From contig CM024758.1 of NCBI GenBank assembly GCA_014218235.1, positions 98,059,698 through 98,123,697 of the forward strand: a DNA stretch of 64,000 nt, read 5' to 3'. Below are positions 40,508 to 52,944 of this stretch, in pieces. The notes beneath the pieces were generated by a model, which had not been told where the DNA came from, ran no database searches, and saw only the letters and a program-made list of their open reading frames with translations. Source of the DNA: Colocasia esculenta. Taxonomy: Eukaryota; Streptophyta; Magnoliopsida; Alismatales; Araceae. The first letter of the stretch is position 1, and every line of letters starts with the position of its first letter. The position numbers and the translations under genes are program-made.

Positions 40508-43498
40508 TGTCACGCCCCGACGCAGAATATCGGAACGCGAGTTAGTTGCAAGTAAACGGGTATAGAGCGAGTACTAGACATCAAACCATTGGACAAGAAT
40601 AAATACTAAAGAAAATTCATTTCATTAATAATCTTTCAAATGTCTAGTTACAACCACTAATATCAGAGCCGTTCTATATGGCCCAATTACATTGAAATAA
40701 AGTAAAGACTAAACTATGACTCGAACATAATGCTAGGACACTAGGGTGCTCATAACATCACTCCTGGTCGTTCCCGTCCTCTTGAGTGTATAGTTTATCC
40801 TCGGTCTCACCTGAGAACACAACGACAAATAACGCAGGGTGAGCGATAACGCCTAGTAGGACTTAAATCTCAATAGTCAAGTAGGCTTTAAATGATTAAT
40901 GTATTAAAAGGCAGAGTAACTAATGATAGAGCGAGAGAGTCAAGTAAAGTGAGAGATAGCATGATAGCATGTGAACGAAATAGCACAAGTTTCCAAATAT
41001 AGCACGAGAGTCGAGTATAGCACAAATAGCAAGACGTCCATAGCACAAATAGCACAAGTATATCAATAGCACAACGAGTATAGTATAGCACTTTGTTGTC
41101 AACGGACAATGAGAGAACATAGCACTTTTGTCAACGAGAGAATATAGCACTTTTGATTGTCATTTAGATAGCACTCGAGTGTAATGCCAAACACTCTGAT
41201 CATTTAACCCCCATGGGCACTAGCACTTTCGGGCGCACATCCCAGGACCAGATCGGGCCCTTTATATAGTGCCAGACATTGGTTATATTGTTTATCTTTA
41301 GACAATCATTCAATGACCAATATAGAGTACCAAGAAGTAGATGAGAGTACTTGATGAATAGACGAGATAGTAGAGTGAACGTGAATAGATGAGCAAGTAG
41401 AGTATAGATGAGAGCTAGTGGACATTGCAGATAACACGTCGAGTAAATAGGTGATAGTAACAGTTGCACAACACGCGCACTTGGTGTTGGCAGTCAGGTG
41501 GAACTCACGACCCTACCACTGGCCATGTTAAGCACAGGTCCAAAGGTCTGGCGTGATTCAAGATAAGAGCGAACTTCTAATAGCCGTTTGGATCATGTTG
41601 ATCCCTAAAGGGTGTAATAGTTGTTAGGGTACAACCGGCTCGTCGACCATGTGGGAATCCATGGATAGAGGAGACTTACGGAGGCCTTGAACAAAGACTC
41701 ACTAGTCCGGCAGAAGGAGTATCCGACGGAGAGTTCGTCGAAGTCAAGAGAGTGTGTATATAGAAACAAGTGCTCGACGTTCTAGAGGAATTCTAGAACA
41801 GTGGAGCGTCGATAACGGTATTCCCAAAACAGTGCGAGAAAACGTAGACAAGTATATATTGAAATATGGCGATTTAATTACATAAATTACCAGATGTATT
41901 ATGAGTTAAATACATGCCAAATTAAGCCATAATTGGATGGTTCAAAGTGTGTGCATGTATCATGAAATCATAGCTAGAAATAAGTCATGTGTATGTCTTT
42001 TAAAATCATACAAAAGTGTTCAGTTTATAACATGTATTTTTACTGTGTTTATGACTGTTAAGAAAGGGTACAAACACTGTAGATAGTCAAGACTTGCTAA
42101 GACAGAGGGTTTCATGCAAAAACCCAAATCGTGACGTACCCTAATGAGGGTCGTGACCGGGTCAACTGAGATCGCGACGGGGTCTTGTACAGGTCGTGAT
42201 GGGCTCATCGGTTCAGGCAGACAGATCGCGACGGGGTCGTTTGAAGGTCGCGACGGGCTCGTCAGATCGGCAACAGGTCGCGACGACAGGCCCTGTCACG
42301 ATCAGATCACGATAGCAGGCTCTGTCGTGATGGCCCTGTGAACGCAGCCTATCGGGCCGTCACGTTCACAGGGTCTGCGCCCGAGTTCGACAGGGACAAG
42401 AACAATATATTGGATTGCGGGCCAGACTTACCCTATTTGACACAAGGTGATTCAGAAAATCATAACTATTTGTAAAAGTGATGAAAAATCATGAAACTAG
42501 TTGCGAATTGATCTAGACATGCATGGGTACTTACAGTAAATAGGAATTGGAAAACAAACAGGGTTTAGACATGCTTTAAACACAGGTATTCATGATGAAC
42601 AAGAAATAGTACATAGTTGAGATCAACGATTAAATTCACAAGATAGGATGAATCAAAATTAGGGCTTTTAGGGGCAAAAGATGCCTAACATGCATCAGTT
42701 ACTACAGTAAAAATATAGTGGCATGGGGTTGAGTATATAAGAAGAACAAGAATTAAGATGAAGGGTCGGGCTCATGCTTGTTGCAGAACATGAAAAATCA
42801 AGAAGAAAATATAGGCTCGATGGAAAAATATGAGACAAGAGGGCTTTGAATCCTGAGGTTTAGATCAACCTACAGACGAATTTGATTTAGTTTTGCTCGT
42901 GAGAATGCCTACCTTTGGACGATTTCCTCTTCTAGGCTAGAACTTGAAGAACGGGGCTGATGGTTTGAGAGCTCCTTATCCCCACGAGTTCTCCTCCTCC
43001 TTGGCCTCTCCTCCTGGTCCAGAAACCCTTGGCAATGAGCTAGGGCCGGCCATGGAGGTTTAAGAGAGTATTTATGTCTCTTGGGTTCCTATTTCCTAAT
43101 AGGACTCAAATTCCTATTTAATTTCGGGATTTCCTATTTCTCTCCTCTTTCTAAGCATACCAATCCCAATTTGCGTTAGGTTGGGACCCAAATTCGTGGC
43201 CAACCTATTAGGGTAGGTTTAGGAATCCAAATCTAACTTAAATTAGCTTTTTAATGTATTAAATACCCCTTTTCTATTTAAGTAATAATTTAGTTACGAA
43301 TTTAGGGTATTTTCCTATTATTTCTCTTTTAAAAATCTCTATTTTGGCCCATAAATTTATAATGGGTCCATTTAACAAAGTCTATTACTTCTTTTCATTT
43401 AATGGATTTTATTTAATTCTCTTTTATTTGATTTTATAATTGATTTTATTTATTATTATTATTAAATTTTTATTTTTCGAAAAATCTAGGTTGCTATA
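40508..43498 (-). repeat. 3' LTR (element orientation) of element B
   Basis: 2991 bp, TGTCACGCCC to GTTGCTATA; the last dinucleotide pair has decayed from CA to TA. It is the same family as the solo LTR 4775-7629. Palindromic CG-rich words (TCGCGAC, GTCGTGA variants) cluster at 42130-42370. A candidate donor AAAG/GTAGGC (reverse of 42907-42916) follows a leader-like stretch. Confidence 0.92.
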
Positions 43499-43510
43499 TC
43501 CTCCCCCTCT
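43499..43510 (-). promoter_or_regulatory. Polypurine tract of element B
   Basis: AGAGGGGGAGGA on the minus strand, adjacent to the LTR. Confidence 0.88.
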
Positions 43511-43541
43511 TAAAAAGAATTTGGTCCCCAAATTTATATGA

Positions 43542-45267
43542 TCATAATGAAGGGAATGTCTTACCGAAAAGATCGGGGTAGTTCCGTCTGATGGTTCCTT
43601 CCGGTTCCCATGTGGCTTCTTCCACTCCGCGATTATTCCATAAGACTTTAACCACGTGGATGGGACGGTTCCTGAGCTGTTGTACCTTCCGTTCCAGTAT
43701 CTTGACTGGCTTCTCTTCATAAGTCACATCCTTGTTTAATACCAGCTTCTCGTGGCGAATGATGTGTGTAGTATCATATACATATTTCCTGAGCATGGAG
43801 ACATGGAACACATTGTGTATACATGCCAGATCCGGTGGCAACGCCAGTCGGTATGCAACCTCACCAATCCTTTTGAGTACTTCAAAAGGACCGATAAATC
43901 TAGGACTGAGCTTTCCTTTCACACCAAATCTTTGGATGCCACGTGTAGGTGACACCTTTAACAATACATGATCACCCACTTGGAATTCTAAGTCTCGCCT
44001 TCTTTTGTCGGCATCGCTCTTTTGTCTAGACTGAGCAGTCTTAAGCCAGTCTCTAATCACCTGAATGTCCTTTGTTGTTCGTTGTATCATATCCGGGCCT
44101 AGCCATTGCTGTTCTCCCACCTCATTCCAGCATGCAGGAGATCTACAATTTCTTCCGTAGAGTGCTTCGAACGGTGCCATCTTAATACTCGCCTGATAAC
44201 TGTTGTTATAGGCGAACTCAATAAGGGATAGGTGCTCGTTCCAGTATCCTTGGAAGTCTATAGTGCAAGCTCTCAACATGTCTTCCACTATTTGGTTGGT
44301 TCTTTCAGTTTGCCCATCGATTTGTGGATGGAATGCGGTACTAAAGTTGAGCTTAGTACCAAGCGCACCTTGTAGGCCCTTCCAGAAGTGAGATGTAAAC
44401 CTCAGATCTCGATCCGAGACAATAGATGATGGAACGCCATGTAGTCTTACAATCTCCTTGACATATAAGGCAGCTAGTACTTCTACCGACCACATACTCT
44501 TTATGAGCAGAAAATGGGCGGATTTGGTTAGTCGGTCCACAATGACCCATATGGCTTCGAGTCCACCATGAGTCTTGGGTAAACCCATGATGAAGTCCAT
44601 GCCAATGCTTTCCCATTTCCATTCCAGAATATCTAGTGGTCTGAGTACGCCAGCTGGGCGCATGTGTTCCGCTTTTACTTGTTGGCAAGTAAGGTAGTGT
44701 GCGGAATGTTCAGCTACCTCTCTTTTCATGTTCGGCCACCAAAACATTATTTTCATGTCTTGATACATTTTGGTACCTCCTATATGAATAGTGTACTTTG
44801 TCTTGTGCGCTTCATCCATTAGCTTCCTCTTCAGTTCTTCATTATCGGGGACGCATGACCTCCCTTGGAACACCAGTCTTCCATCCTCAGTCATAGCAAA
44901 GTCCGGTCTTTCAGTTAAGGTTTCCTTGATGCGAACTAAGAATGGATCATTATCTTGTTGGGTTTTAATCTCTTTCAGCAAGTCGGATTGAATCTTGATA
45001 TTGGCAATCAAGACTCGATCATCTCTATGTTCAATAGTTAAGTCTAACCTTGCGAATTGTTCTAGTAGTTGCATCTCGCCAAGGACTAGACTTGAAACAG
45101 ATGCCATTGGCTTCCTACTAAGAGCATCAGCCACGGCATTTCCCTTGCCTGTATGGTATTGGATGTTGAAGTCGAAATCCTTCAGATATTCTAGCCATCT
45201 TCTCTGTCTCATGTTGAGTTCCTTCTGGGAGAATAAGTACTTCAAGCTTTTATGGTCTGAGTAGACA
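43542..45267 (-). pseudogene. pol: Element B RNase H end, integrase and chromodomain
   Basis: Open for 581 codons in one frame. The RNase H end shows YSDHKSLKYLFSQKEL and GNAVADALSRK. The integrase zinc finger has both His residues (KYTIHIGGTKMYQ region), but the first Cys of the expected C-x-x-C is Tyr (AHYLTCQQ). The catalytic core keeps MDFIMGLP, IVSDRDLRFTS and DGQTERTNQ. The GPF/Y region (KLSPRFIGPFEVLKRIG) is followed by VFHVSMLRKYV and a chromodomain-like tail (VVKVLWNNRGVEEATWEPEG). A TAG replaces the Trp codon just upstream at 45298-45300 (ILRHY-type motif). Confidence 0.92.
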
Positions 45268-45530
45268 GTGAATTTTTCACCATACAAGTAATGTCTCTAG
45301 ATCTTCAAGGCGAAGACCACAACAGCCAACTCCAGATCATGTATGGGGTAGTTGACTTCATGAGTCTTCAGTTGTCGAGAAGAGTAGGCGATGACTTTCT
45401 CCTTTTGCAGTGAATTTTTCACCATACAAGTAATGTCTTCAGATCCTCAAGGCGAAGACAACGGCAGCCAACTCCAGATCATGTACGAGGTAGTTGACTT
45501 CATGAGTCTTCAGTTGTCGGGAAGAGTAGG
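45268..45530 (-). repeat. 142-bp tandem duplication in element B RNase H
   Basis: Copy 1 is 45268-45409. Copy 2 is 45410-45530 and continues for 21 bp at 54624-54644 beyond element A, giving exactly 142 bp. The copies differ at several positions. The length is not a multiple of three, so it shifts frame. Confidence 0.9.
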
Positions 45531-47568
45531 TGTGACGGACCACATCGTTCAAACTCGTTAACCTGATAACGAGCCTGACACGACTCCGCCTCCCGCGAAC
45601 GAGCAGAAGCTTCGCAAGGGATATCATTCACACATGTCCGTAGAAATATAAAGGAAACAACTGAACAGAAGTAAACTTTCCATTCCACAAATACTTACAT
45701 GAGATTTACATAGCTAGTTCCTCAACTAAAACCATAAACTAGTACAACAGAACCTGGGGCATACCCCGAGGTGTACAAAGAGATAGAATTACACTGCTGG
45801 TGGTTGTGCAGACCCTGCTCTGCTACGGTGCGGCCCGGAACTAGAAGATGGATGGGAAGCCTCCTGCTCTCCCTCACCTGAAAGGAGTAGGGAGGTGAGC
45901 CTCGCTAGTCACTGGCTCAGTAGGGAAATGCCCCCAAAGAAACCGAGTAAACCACAACTCAAGTAACTAAGCAAGAAGCTACGCTATAGCAATTTATAAA
46001 GATATCTAAGCAGGATATTAAAGTTGTAACTTACTTACCACTTGCTGACCTCGAATGCAGTTTTAATAAATAAACGGAAAATCCAAACAGGTGTACGAGC
46101 TAAAGTAGGTAAACGCCAAACTCGGGTCGCGCAGCCTGGCTCGCGACACCAGCAACCGACTTGGACAAACACACAGGTCTACCTCTCAGCCTCGCAGCCA
46201 CGGACGAAAGGTCCAGCTGCCGCTCCACTAAATCAAACAACAAGTGTGGAGACCAACCAAACCACCACACCTGCGGGTCACACACCCCGCAGGCCCATGC
46301 CTGACACCTTTAGGGACTCCGACCCAAGCTCCCTAAAGTGAGGCACTGGAAATAGGACTAGCTGGGGTCCAGTACGTCTACTGGTGTCCGTCTCCCCAAC
46401 TATGAGCGTGCTACAAGCGACTAAACAACAAACCCAACTGAAAAGGTAACCACGGAAGGCATAACACTACCTGCCACGCACACGGAAACTCGTGCACGCT
46501 ACACAAACCACGTGAACACACACGGGTTACTGAAACCAGTCACACACTCACAACCACGTGAGCCTGCAACTCACCATGTGAACCACACTCCCAAGGAGCA
46601 CAACAAGTGCCGAAGCACCGCGAAACACTTCTACACACATTGGTTAACCATGCCATGCATCGGTCAAACAGAAACGGATACATGCATTAACATTTACATG
46701 CAAGAAGTATCCCACGGCTGTGATCGCGACAGAGGCCCAGGTCGCGTTCAGATAGCGATGCCCCAACATGTCGCAACCAAGAGAGCGAACACGACGTATC
46801 GTCCTGTCGCGATCTGATCGCGACAGGGGAGACCGTCGCCTTCGCAATCGAAAAACCCTAACCGGGTCCCCTTTGCAAGAAACCCCAAAAACCCTGCCAA
46901 ACATGGTTTCCAGTCCATTTTTCATGCTCTTTGTGTTGTCCCAGCATGCTTTCTGTGGTTCTTAAAGTTGTAAACACAACACACACCACACACCCACGAA
47001 ATCCACAGAGAAAAGGGTAGAATCTCCCTACTTTGATGAAGAACACGAAAATGGACGATAACCCGGTGTTTCTCCCGCTCCACATGCAATCCTCACGGCG
47101 AGAACACATCCAACTGAGGCCCACGAGCACGAATCGCCCAGAATCCCACGAGCAGAACCTCCCTGGCCGAGCAGAGCTTGTGAAAGCTCTGTTCTGCCAG
47201 GGTTTCTTAAAAACGCAGCTCGGTTGGAAACGCGACGTATCGCTACGTCGCGACCAAGTCGCGATGCGGCTGCCCGTCGTGATTCGTCTACCGACGTCAG
47301 CACGCCCGTCCTGCGCGCGACACGCGGCGCGCATGCAGACGACGAGCCAAAACAGCGGCAACCAGAACGCAACGTCCCCGGGTGTCGCGATGAGAATGCG
47401 ACGCACCCCTCTGTCGCATTCAAAGACAGAGAACAAACAAGCAATTCGGGCCAACCAGCCGGCCCACAACACACCAGAAACCTGTGTAAGCACCTGCTAC
47501 ACACAACATGGGCCACACACTGGCCACCACAACAGATATAATACGATCCGAACAGTCGATATACTACA
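45531..47568 (-). repeat. 3' LTR (element orientation) of element A
   Basis: 2038 bp. It lacks a 160-bp stretch present in the other LTR (53340-53499) and has about 16 bp extra near 47425, which together account for the length difference of 144 bp. CG-rich palindromic words (TCGCGAC and variants) lie at 46720-46835 and 47225-47420. Confidence 0.93.
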
Positions 47569-47680
47569 TTACTATCACCTAAAAGAAATTGTGTCCTCGA
47601 AATTTAAAGCTGAATCCGATATCAAAAATTTCTTTTAAAATTAATAGGGTACTATCACCTAAAAGAATTAAAAGCTTACT
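47569..47680 (-). other. Element A 3' end with duplicated PPT-like segment
   Basis: The phrase ACTATCACCTAAAAGAA occurs next to the LTR (from 47570) and again from about 47650. On the minus strand it reads TTCTTTTAGGTGATAGT, a weak polypurine tract compared with the other elements. Confidence 0.6.
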
Positions 47681-47689
47681 CAAACAAGT

Positions 47690-48990
47690 ATGGATACGTC
47701 TTCATCATTTCCTCTGCTAGTTCCCAAGTATCTTCACCACCCTATCTATTTTCTCATCTGACTTTCACCAAATCAATATTCTTATTTCTGAGCTTTTGGA
47801 TTCTGCGGCCTATGATCTGTACTGGATATTCTGGCATAGTCATGTCTGGCTTTAATTCACTCCTCTGGTAACTAACCCCTTGAGATGGATCTTTAATGTA
47901 CTTTTTGAGCATGGAAACATGGAACACATCATGGACATCTGCGAAGTCTGCTGGCAGATCTAACCTGTAAGATGTCTTGCCCAATCTTTCTATTATCTGG
48001 AACGGACCTACATATCTGGGGCTCAACTTGCTTCGCTTGCTGAATCTAAATACACCTTTAGTAGGAGAAACCTTCAAAAATACATAATCCCCTAGTTCAA
48101 ACTGCAATGGTCTGCGTCTATTGTCAGCATAACTCTTCTGTCGACTCTGTGCTATCTGCAGCTTTTCTTTAATAAACTTAACTATTTCTGCACACTGCCT
48201 GATTAACTCTGGACCTAGAATCTACCTCTCTCCTACCTCATGCCAATTCAGTGGTGTCCTACATGGTCTGCCATATAGTGCCTCATAGGGTGCCATTCCG
48301 ATACTTGCTTGATAACTGTTATTATATGCAAATTCAACCATACTCAAATGACGTTCCTATATTCCTCCCCAAACCAAGCAACAGGCTCTCAACATATCTT
48401 CTATTGTCTGGATGGTCCTTTCTGTTTGTCCATCTGTCTGCGGATGATATGCTGAACTATATCTTAACTCAGTGCCAATGACCCTCTGTAAACTTCTCTA
48501 AAAGCCTGAGGTGAATCTTAGATCTCGGTCTGAAACAATAGTAACTGGAATTCCATGCAATGGTATTATTCTTTCTACATATAATTTGGCTAGCTTGTCC
48601 ACTGACCATGACATATTAACCGGTAACAGTCTACAAACTTTAGTCAGTCTATCAACAAAAACCCAAATGCCATTGTGACCTGCTGAACTAGGCAAACCAA
48701 CTATAAAATCCATAGCTATATCATCCTATTTCCATTGTGGTATGGGCAAAGGTTGCAACAAACCTCATGGTCGCTGATGTTCTGCTTTTACTTGTTGACA
48801 TACGGCACATCTTGCTATAAATTCTGCAATTTCTCTTTTCATGTTTGGCCACCAGAAAAGACCCTTCATACCTTGATACATCTTAGTACTACCTGGATGA
48901 ATAGTGTATCTTGACCTGTGGGCTTCCTCTAGCACTTTCTGTCTGATTTCTGCATCAGCTGGAACATACACTTGGCCTTTCAATCTGACT
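47690..48990 (-). pseudogene. pol: Element A integrase with chromodomain-like tail
   Basis: The zinc finger is complete (AHRSRYTIHPG, RCAVCQQVKAEH; 48765-48983). The core has MDFIVGLPSSAGHNGIWVFV and IVSDRDLRFTSGF (48498-48713), then DGQTERTIQ on the far side of a stop. The C-terminus (47754-48107) contains QFELGDYVFLKVSPTKGVF, LSPRYVGPFQIIERLG and VFHVSMLKKYI. The chromodomain-like end is broken by stops near 47740-47760. Several nonsense codons lie between 48110 and 48500. Confidence 0.88.
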
Positions 48991-49004
48991 ACATTATTAT
49001 GGCC

Positions 49005-50582
49005 TCAAGTTACCTCCTCCATTCTTAAAATATTTGGCAAGTTTTCATCTGCTTTCTGGGCTTCAACTATCTGTCTATAAAGAGAAGGTTCAAATGCACT
49101 GTTCGCCAATACTGCTCTCTGCTGGCTGTTTGGCACATACAAAGAATTATCTGTTATCTCTTCATATAGTTTCCATTCTCTGATCATAAGTTGATTCATA
49201 ACATGTTTTCTGCTTAATGCATCTGCCACAACATTTACTTTACCCAGATGGTATCCCAAACTGAAGTCATAATCTTTCAAATATTCCATCCATCTGCGTT
49301 GCCTTAAATTCAAATCTTTCTGTGAGAATATATATTTCAAGCTCTTATGATCCGTAAATATTTCAAATCTCTCTCCATATAAGTAATGCCGCCAAATCTT
49401 CAAAGCAAATACTACCGCTGCCAACTCCAAATCATGAGTCGGATAATTCTCTTCATGTTTCTTCAGCTGCCTAGAACCATAGACAACCATTTTTCCATGC
49501 TGCATCAATACTGCCCCTAATCCTCTCCTGGATGCATCTGTATATAACACAAAACCACCACTACCTGAAGGAATTTCTAATATCGGTGTCGTAGTAAGCC
49601 TTTTCTTCAATTCATCAAAGCTGCGCCTGCACTCGGAAGACCACACAAAAGGAACTCCCTTCCTGGTCAACTTGGTCATTGGGGCTGCTATTTTAGAGAA
49701 ATCTTGAATAAATCTTCTATAATAACCTGCAAGACCCAAAAAGCTTCTAATCTCTAACACTGTTCTTGGTTCTTCCCATTTCAACACTGCTTCCACTTTC
49801 GCTGGATCCACTGCAACTCCTTCACCAGATATCACATGTCCCAAAAACTATATCTCTTTCAACCAAAATTCGCACTTACTGAACTTAGCATACAACTGGT
49901 GCTCTCTCAATGCCTGCAATGTGATTCTTAAGTGGGCTGCATGCTCCTCTTCTGATGCTGAATATATCAAGATATCATCGATAAAAACTACTATAAACCG
50001 ATCCAGATATGGATGAAATATTCTATTCATCAAGTTCATAAAAGCTACTGGCGCATTTGTCAATCCAAATGGCATTACTACAAATTCATAATGTCCATAC
50101 CTGGTTCTGAAAGCTGACTTTTCAATGTCTTCCTCCTTAATTCTCAACTGATGATATCCTGTTCTCAAATCAATCTTGGAGAACACTTTTGCTGACTGAA
50201 GCTGGTCAAACAAATCATCTATTCTTGGAAGCGGATACTTATTTTTTATGGTAACCTTATCCAACTGTCGGTAATCTATACACATCCTCAAACTACTATC
50301 CTTCTTTCTAACAAACAGCACTGGTGCACCCCATGGTGAGTGACTTGGCCTGATAAAACCTTTCTCTAATAGCTCCTGCAATTGCTTCTTTAACTCTCTC
50401 AATTCTGCTGGTGCTATCTTGTACGGTGCCTTTGATATCGGCATACTGCCTGGCTCTAACTCACTAGTGAAATCTACCTCTCTATGCGGCGCTAGCCCCG
50501 GCAAATCTTCTGAAAATACATCTACAAATTCTCTAACGACTGGCACAGACTCTACAGATTTATTTGACTCAACCAGACTCAC
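49005..50582 (-). pseudogene. pol: Element A reverse transcriptase and RNase H
   Basis: 50582-49848: pre-RT (VVREFVDVFSEDLPGLAPHR), then RT with GFIRPSHSPWGAPVLFV, LRMCIDYRQLDKVTIKNKYP, FSKIDLRTGYHQLRI, YEFVVMPFGLTNAP and the catalytic FIDDILIYS. A single TAG at 49845-49847 separates it from 49844-49005: GHVISGEGVAVDP, IRSFLGLAGYYRRFI, then RNase H with LYTDASRRGLG, HDLELAAVVFALK, FTDHKSLKYIF and VVADALSRK, which carry the acidic active-site residues. Apart from the one stop this is a nearly complete RT-RH. It could in principle come from an autonomous partner lineage. Confidence 0.93.
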
Positions 50583-50605
50583 AAAAGCAAGATACGCTAC
50601 ACATC

Positions 50606-51058
50606 CTACACCCTGAGCGCAGAGATAATAAACTTAGGAGAATAGAAGGGCATACCTTGAAATTCAAAAGTTGTTCCATCAGGTCTACAAAATCTGACCC
50701 TCTTCTTTCTACAATCTACCAGAGCACCATAAGCCTCTAACCAATCCATACCCAGAATCAAATCATACTCCTTCAAAGACAAAGCATACAACTTTGCCGG
50801 CAACTGATTCCCATGAATCATAATTGGAACCTCATCTAAATAACAGGAGGTAAGCATAAAATCATCGGTAGGAACCTCAACAACCAATTCACACTGCCTT
50901 TCTTCTATGGGATGAGCCAGACTATCCAAGAAATCTTCGAAAATAAATGAATGAGAAGCACCCGGATCAATTAATATTCTAGCTGAGAAATCAAAGATCG
51001 GTAATATACCTTCAACGAGATTTGATGCTTCTGCCTGCGCCCTGGTGATTGCCATCAC
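50606..51058 (-). pseudogene. Element A protease
   Basis: Retropepsin-like: ILIDPGASHSFI takes the place of the usual D-S/T-G-A motif, with Pro at the second position. It is followed by ILGMDWLEAYGALVDC. The frame is open for 150 codons. The Pro substitution may affect activity. It is separated from RT by a short gap with a stop. Confidence 0.85.
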
Positions 51059-52281
51059 CCGACCTCGACCTCCTCTCTGATAAGGGGTTCCCTTGCCTCT
51101 CTCTACTAATGGTTGAAATGTCTGCTGCTGTTGCTGAGTCCCTCTGCCATAACCATATCCTCGAGACGGACAATCACTGGCATAATGTCCTGGCTGACCA
51201 CAAGCATAACATGTGACCTCCCGAAAAGTTGCGGGCTGACCTGCGGTACTCTGCTGAGACTCCTCTGGAACTGGTGGCCTGTAGCCACGCCTCTGTTGGA
51301 AACCACCCTGCTGGAAACTCTGTTGCCTGCCTCTACCTCGTCCTCCTCCTTGGAAGAATTTCTTGATTTGCTTAACCCACTTTGCTATCCCGGACGATGA
51401 TGCTCCTGAGGGTGCCTTTCCTTTACTGATGCCCTACGACTGCTGGGGAAGTCAGAAGCTGCCTGAACCTCCCGCCTGAGACTGACTCTGCCTAGCCTGC
51501 AAAGTCCTCTCCAACACAGCTGCCCGCTGTGCCACCTCCTCTACTGTCTTGCACATCAGTGGATCTACTGCATCCTGCAACTCAGACCTCAATCCTCTAA
51601 TAAAATACTCCACCATTATTGCATGATCGGTCACCACATAAGGGGCATATCTACTCAATGCCATGAATCTCATCTGATACTCCAGCACAGACATTCTCCC
51701 TTGCTGCAAAGTTCTAAACTGCTCCCTCTTTGCTTCCTGGATCTGTAGTGAAAAAACGTGTCATTGAAGACTGTCAGAAACTCTGTCCAAGTAATCCCAT
51801 CTTCTGTCCTTCTTGCAAAAACAGCCTACAACTTGAGCCTCCACCATTCTTGAGCAAATCCCCTCAACTGATAAATAGCCAAAATGACTATGTCCTCCTG
51901 CGGACACCTCATAGTCACAAATACTCTCTCGATCTCATGTATCCAATGCTCTGCAGTGTCTGGGTTAGGGCCACCTGAGTAGGTAGGGGGCTGTAACCTC
52001 AGAAACCTCACCACATGAGTTGTGGACTCCTCTGCGGTAGCTAACCTCGCTGGTACTTCAGGGTGTACAGGTACTTCAGGGGGTACCTCAACTCCTATTG
52101 GGGGTAAAACTGGGGCTGCTGGCACTGCCTCCTCAACAACTGGTACCGCTGGCTGTGCGGGTCCTGGCTGATCCATCCTCATACGAATCTCTGTAAGACT
52201 TTCCCATATCTGCTCAATCATCCTCTGAGTAGGATCCTCCGGATCATCACCACCTCCTCCCCAATCTCTCTGATCTGCCAT
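51059..52281 (-). pseudogene. gag: Element A gag
   Basis: The start is at 52281 (ATGGCAGATC context), eight bases after a candidate splice acceptor. N-terminal acidic/Pro-rich region, then LRLQPPTYSGGPNPDTAEHW, IYQLRGFAQEWWRL, a TAG at 51826-51828, a frameshift near 51740, LEYQMRFMALSRYAPYVV, and a CCHC knuckle (CYACGQPGHYASDC, about 51165-51210). The conserved LRGFAQEWW motif is continuous here, unlike the chromovirus at 7822, where an intron-like segment lies at the same place. Confidence 0.88.
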
Positions 52282-52289
52282 TTCTGGTC

Positions 52290-52944
52290 CTGCACAAACA
52301 ATTTCCCAACCACACAACACAACACATATCAACACAAAAACCCAGGGTCAACTACCAGCAGTGGGTTTAAGTAGAGAATAGGCTATGTAAATTCCCTGTT
52401 CCTTAACATTTATATGGACTATGCTCTAATACCAACTGTGACGGACCACATCGTTCAAACCCGTTAACCTAATAACGAGCCTGACATGACTCTGCCTCCC
52501 GCGAACGAGCCCAAGCTTCGCAAGGGATATCATTCACACATGTCCGTAGAAATATAAAGGAAACAAGTGAACAGAAGTAAACTTTCCATTCCACAAATAT
52601 TTACATGAGATTTACATAGCCAGTTCCTCAACTAAAACCAAAATCCAGTACAACAGAACCTGGGGCATACCCCGAGGTGTACAAAGAGAGAGAATTACAC
52701 TGCTGGTGGTGGCGCAGACCTTGCTCCGCTACGGTGCGGCCCGGAACTAGAAGACGGATGGGAAGCCTCCTGCTCTCCCTCACTTGAAAGGAGTAGGGAG
52801 GTGAGCCTCGCTAGTCACTGGCTCAGTAGGGAAATTCCCCCAAAGAAACCGAGCAAACCACAACTCAAGTAACTAAGCAGGAAGCTACGCTATAGCAATT
52901 TATAAAGATATCTAAGCAGGATATTAAAGCTGTAACTTACTTAC
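52290..52944 (-). other. Candidate leader intron of element A
   Basis: Minus-strand donor AAGTG/GTAAGTAAG at 52944 inside the LTR, and acceptor TTTGTGCAG ending at 52290, eight bases before the gag ATG. The 655-base interval contains the PBS, as in the chromovirus at 7822. Splicing is inferred from sites only. Confidence 0.45.
52423..52434 (-). promoter_or_regulatory. Primer-binding site (tRNA-iMet, one mismatch) of element A
   Basis: TGGTATTAGAGC on the minus strand, two bases from the LTR; the usual form is TGGTATCAGAGC. Confidence 0.9.

Noticed and set aside
46042..47638. ORFs in the LTRs of element A (also 52948-54622)
   Set aside because: Overlapping on both strands, and broken or altered between the two LTRs.
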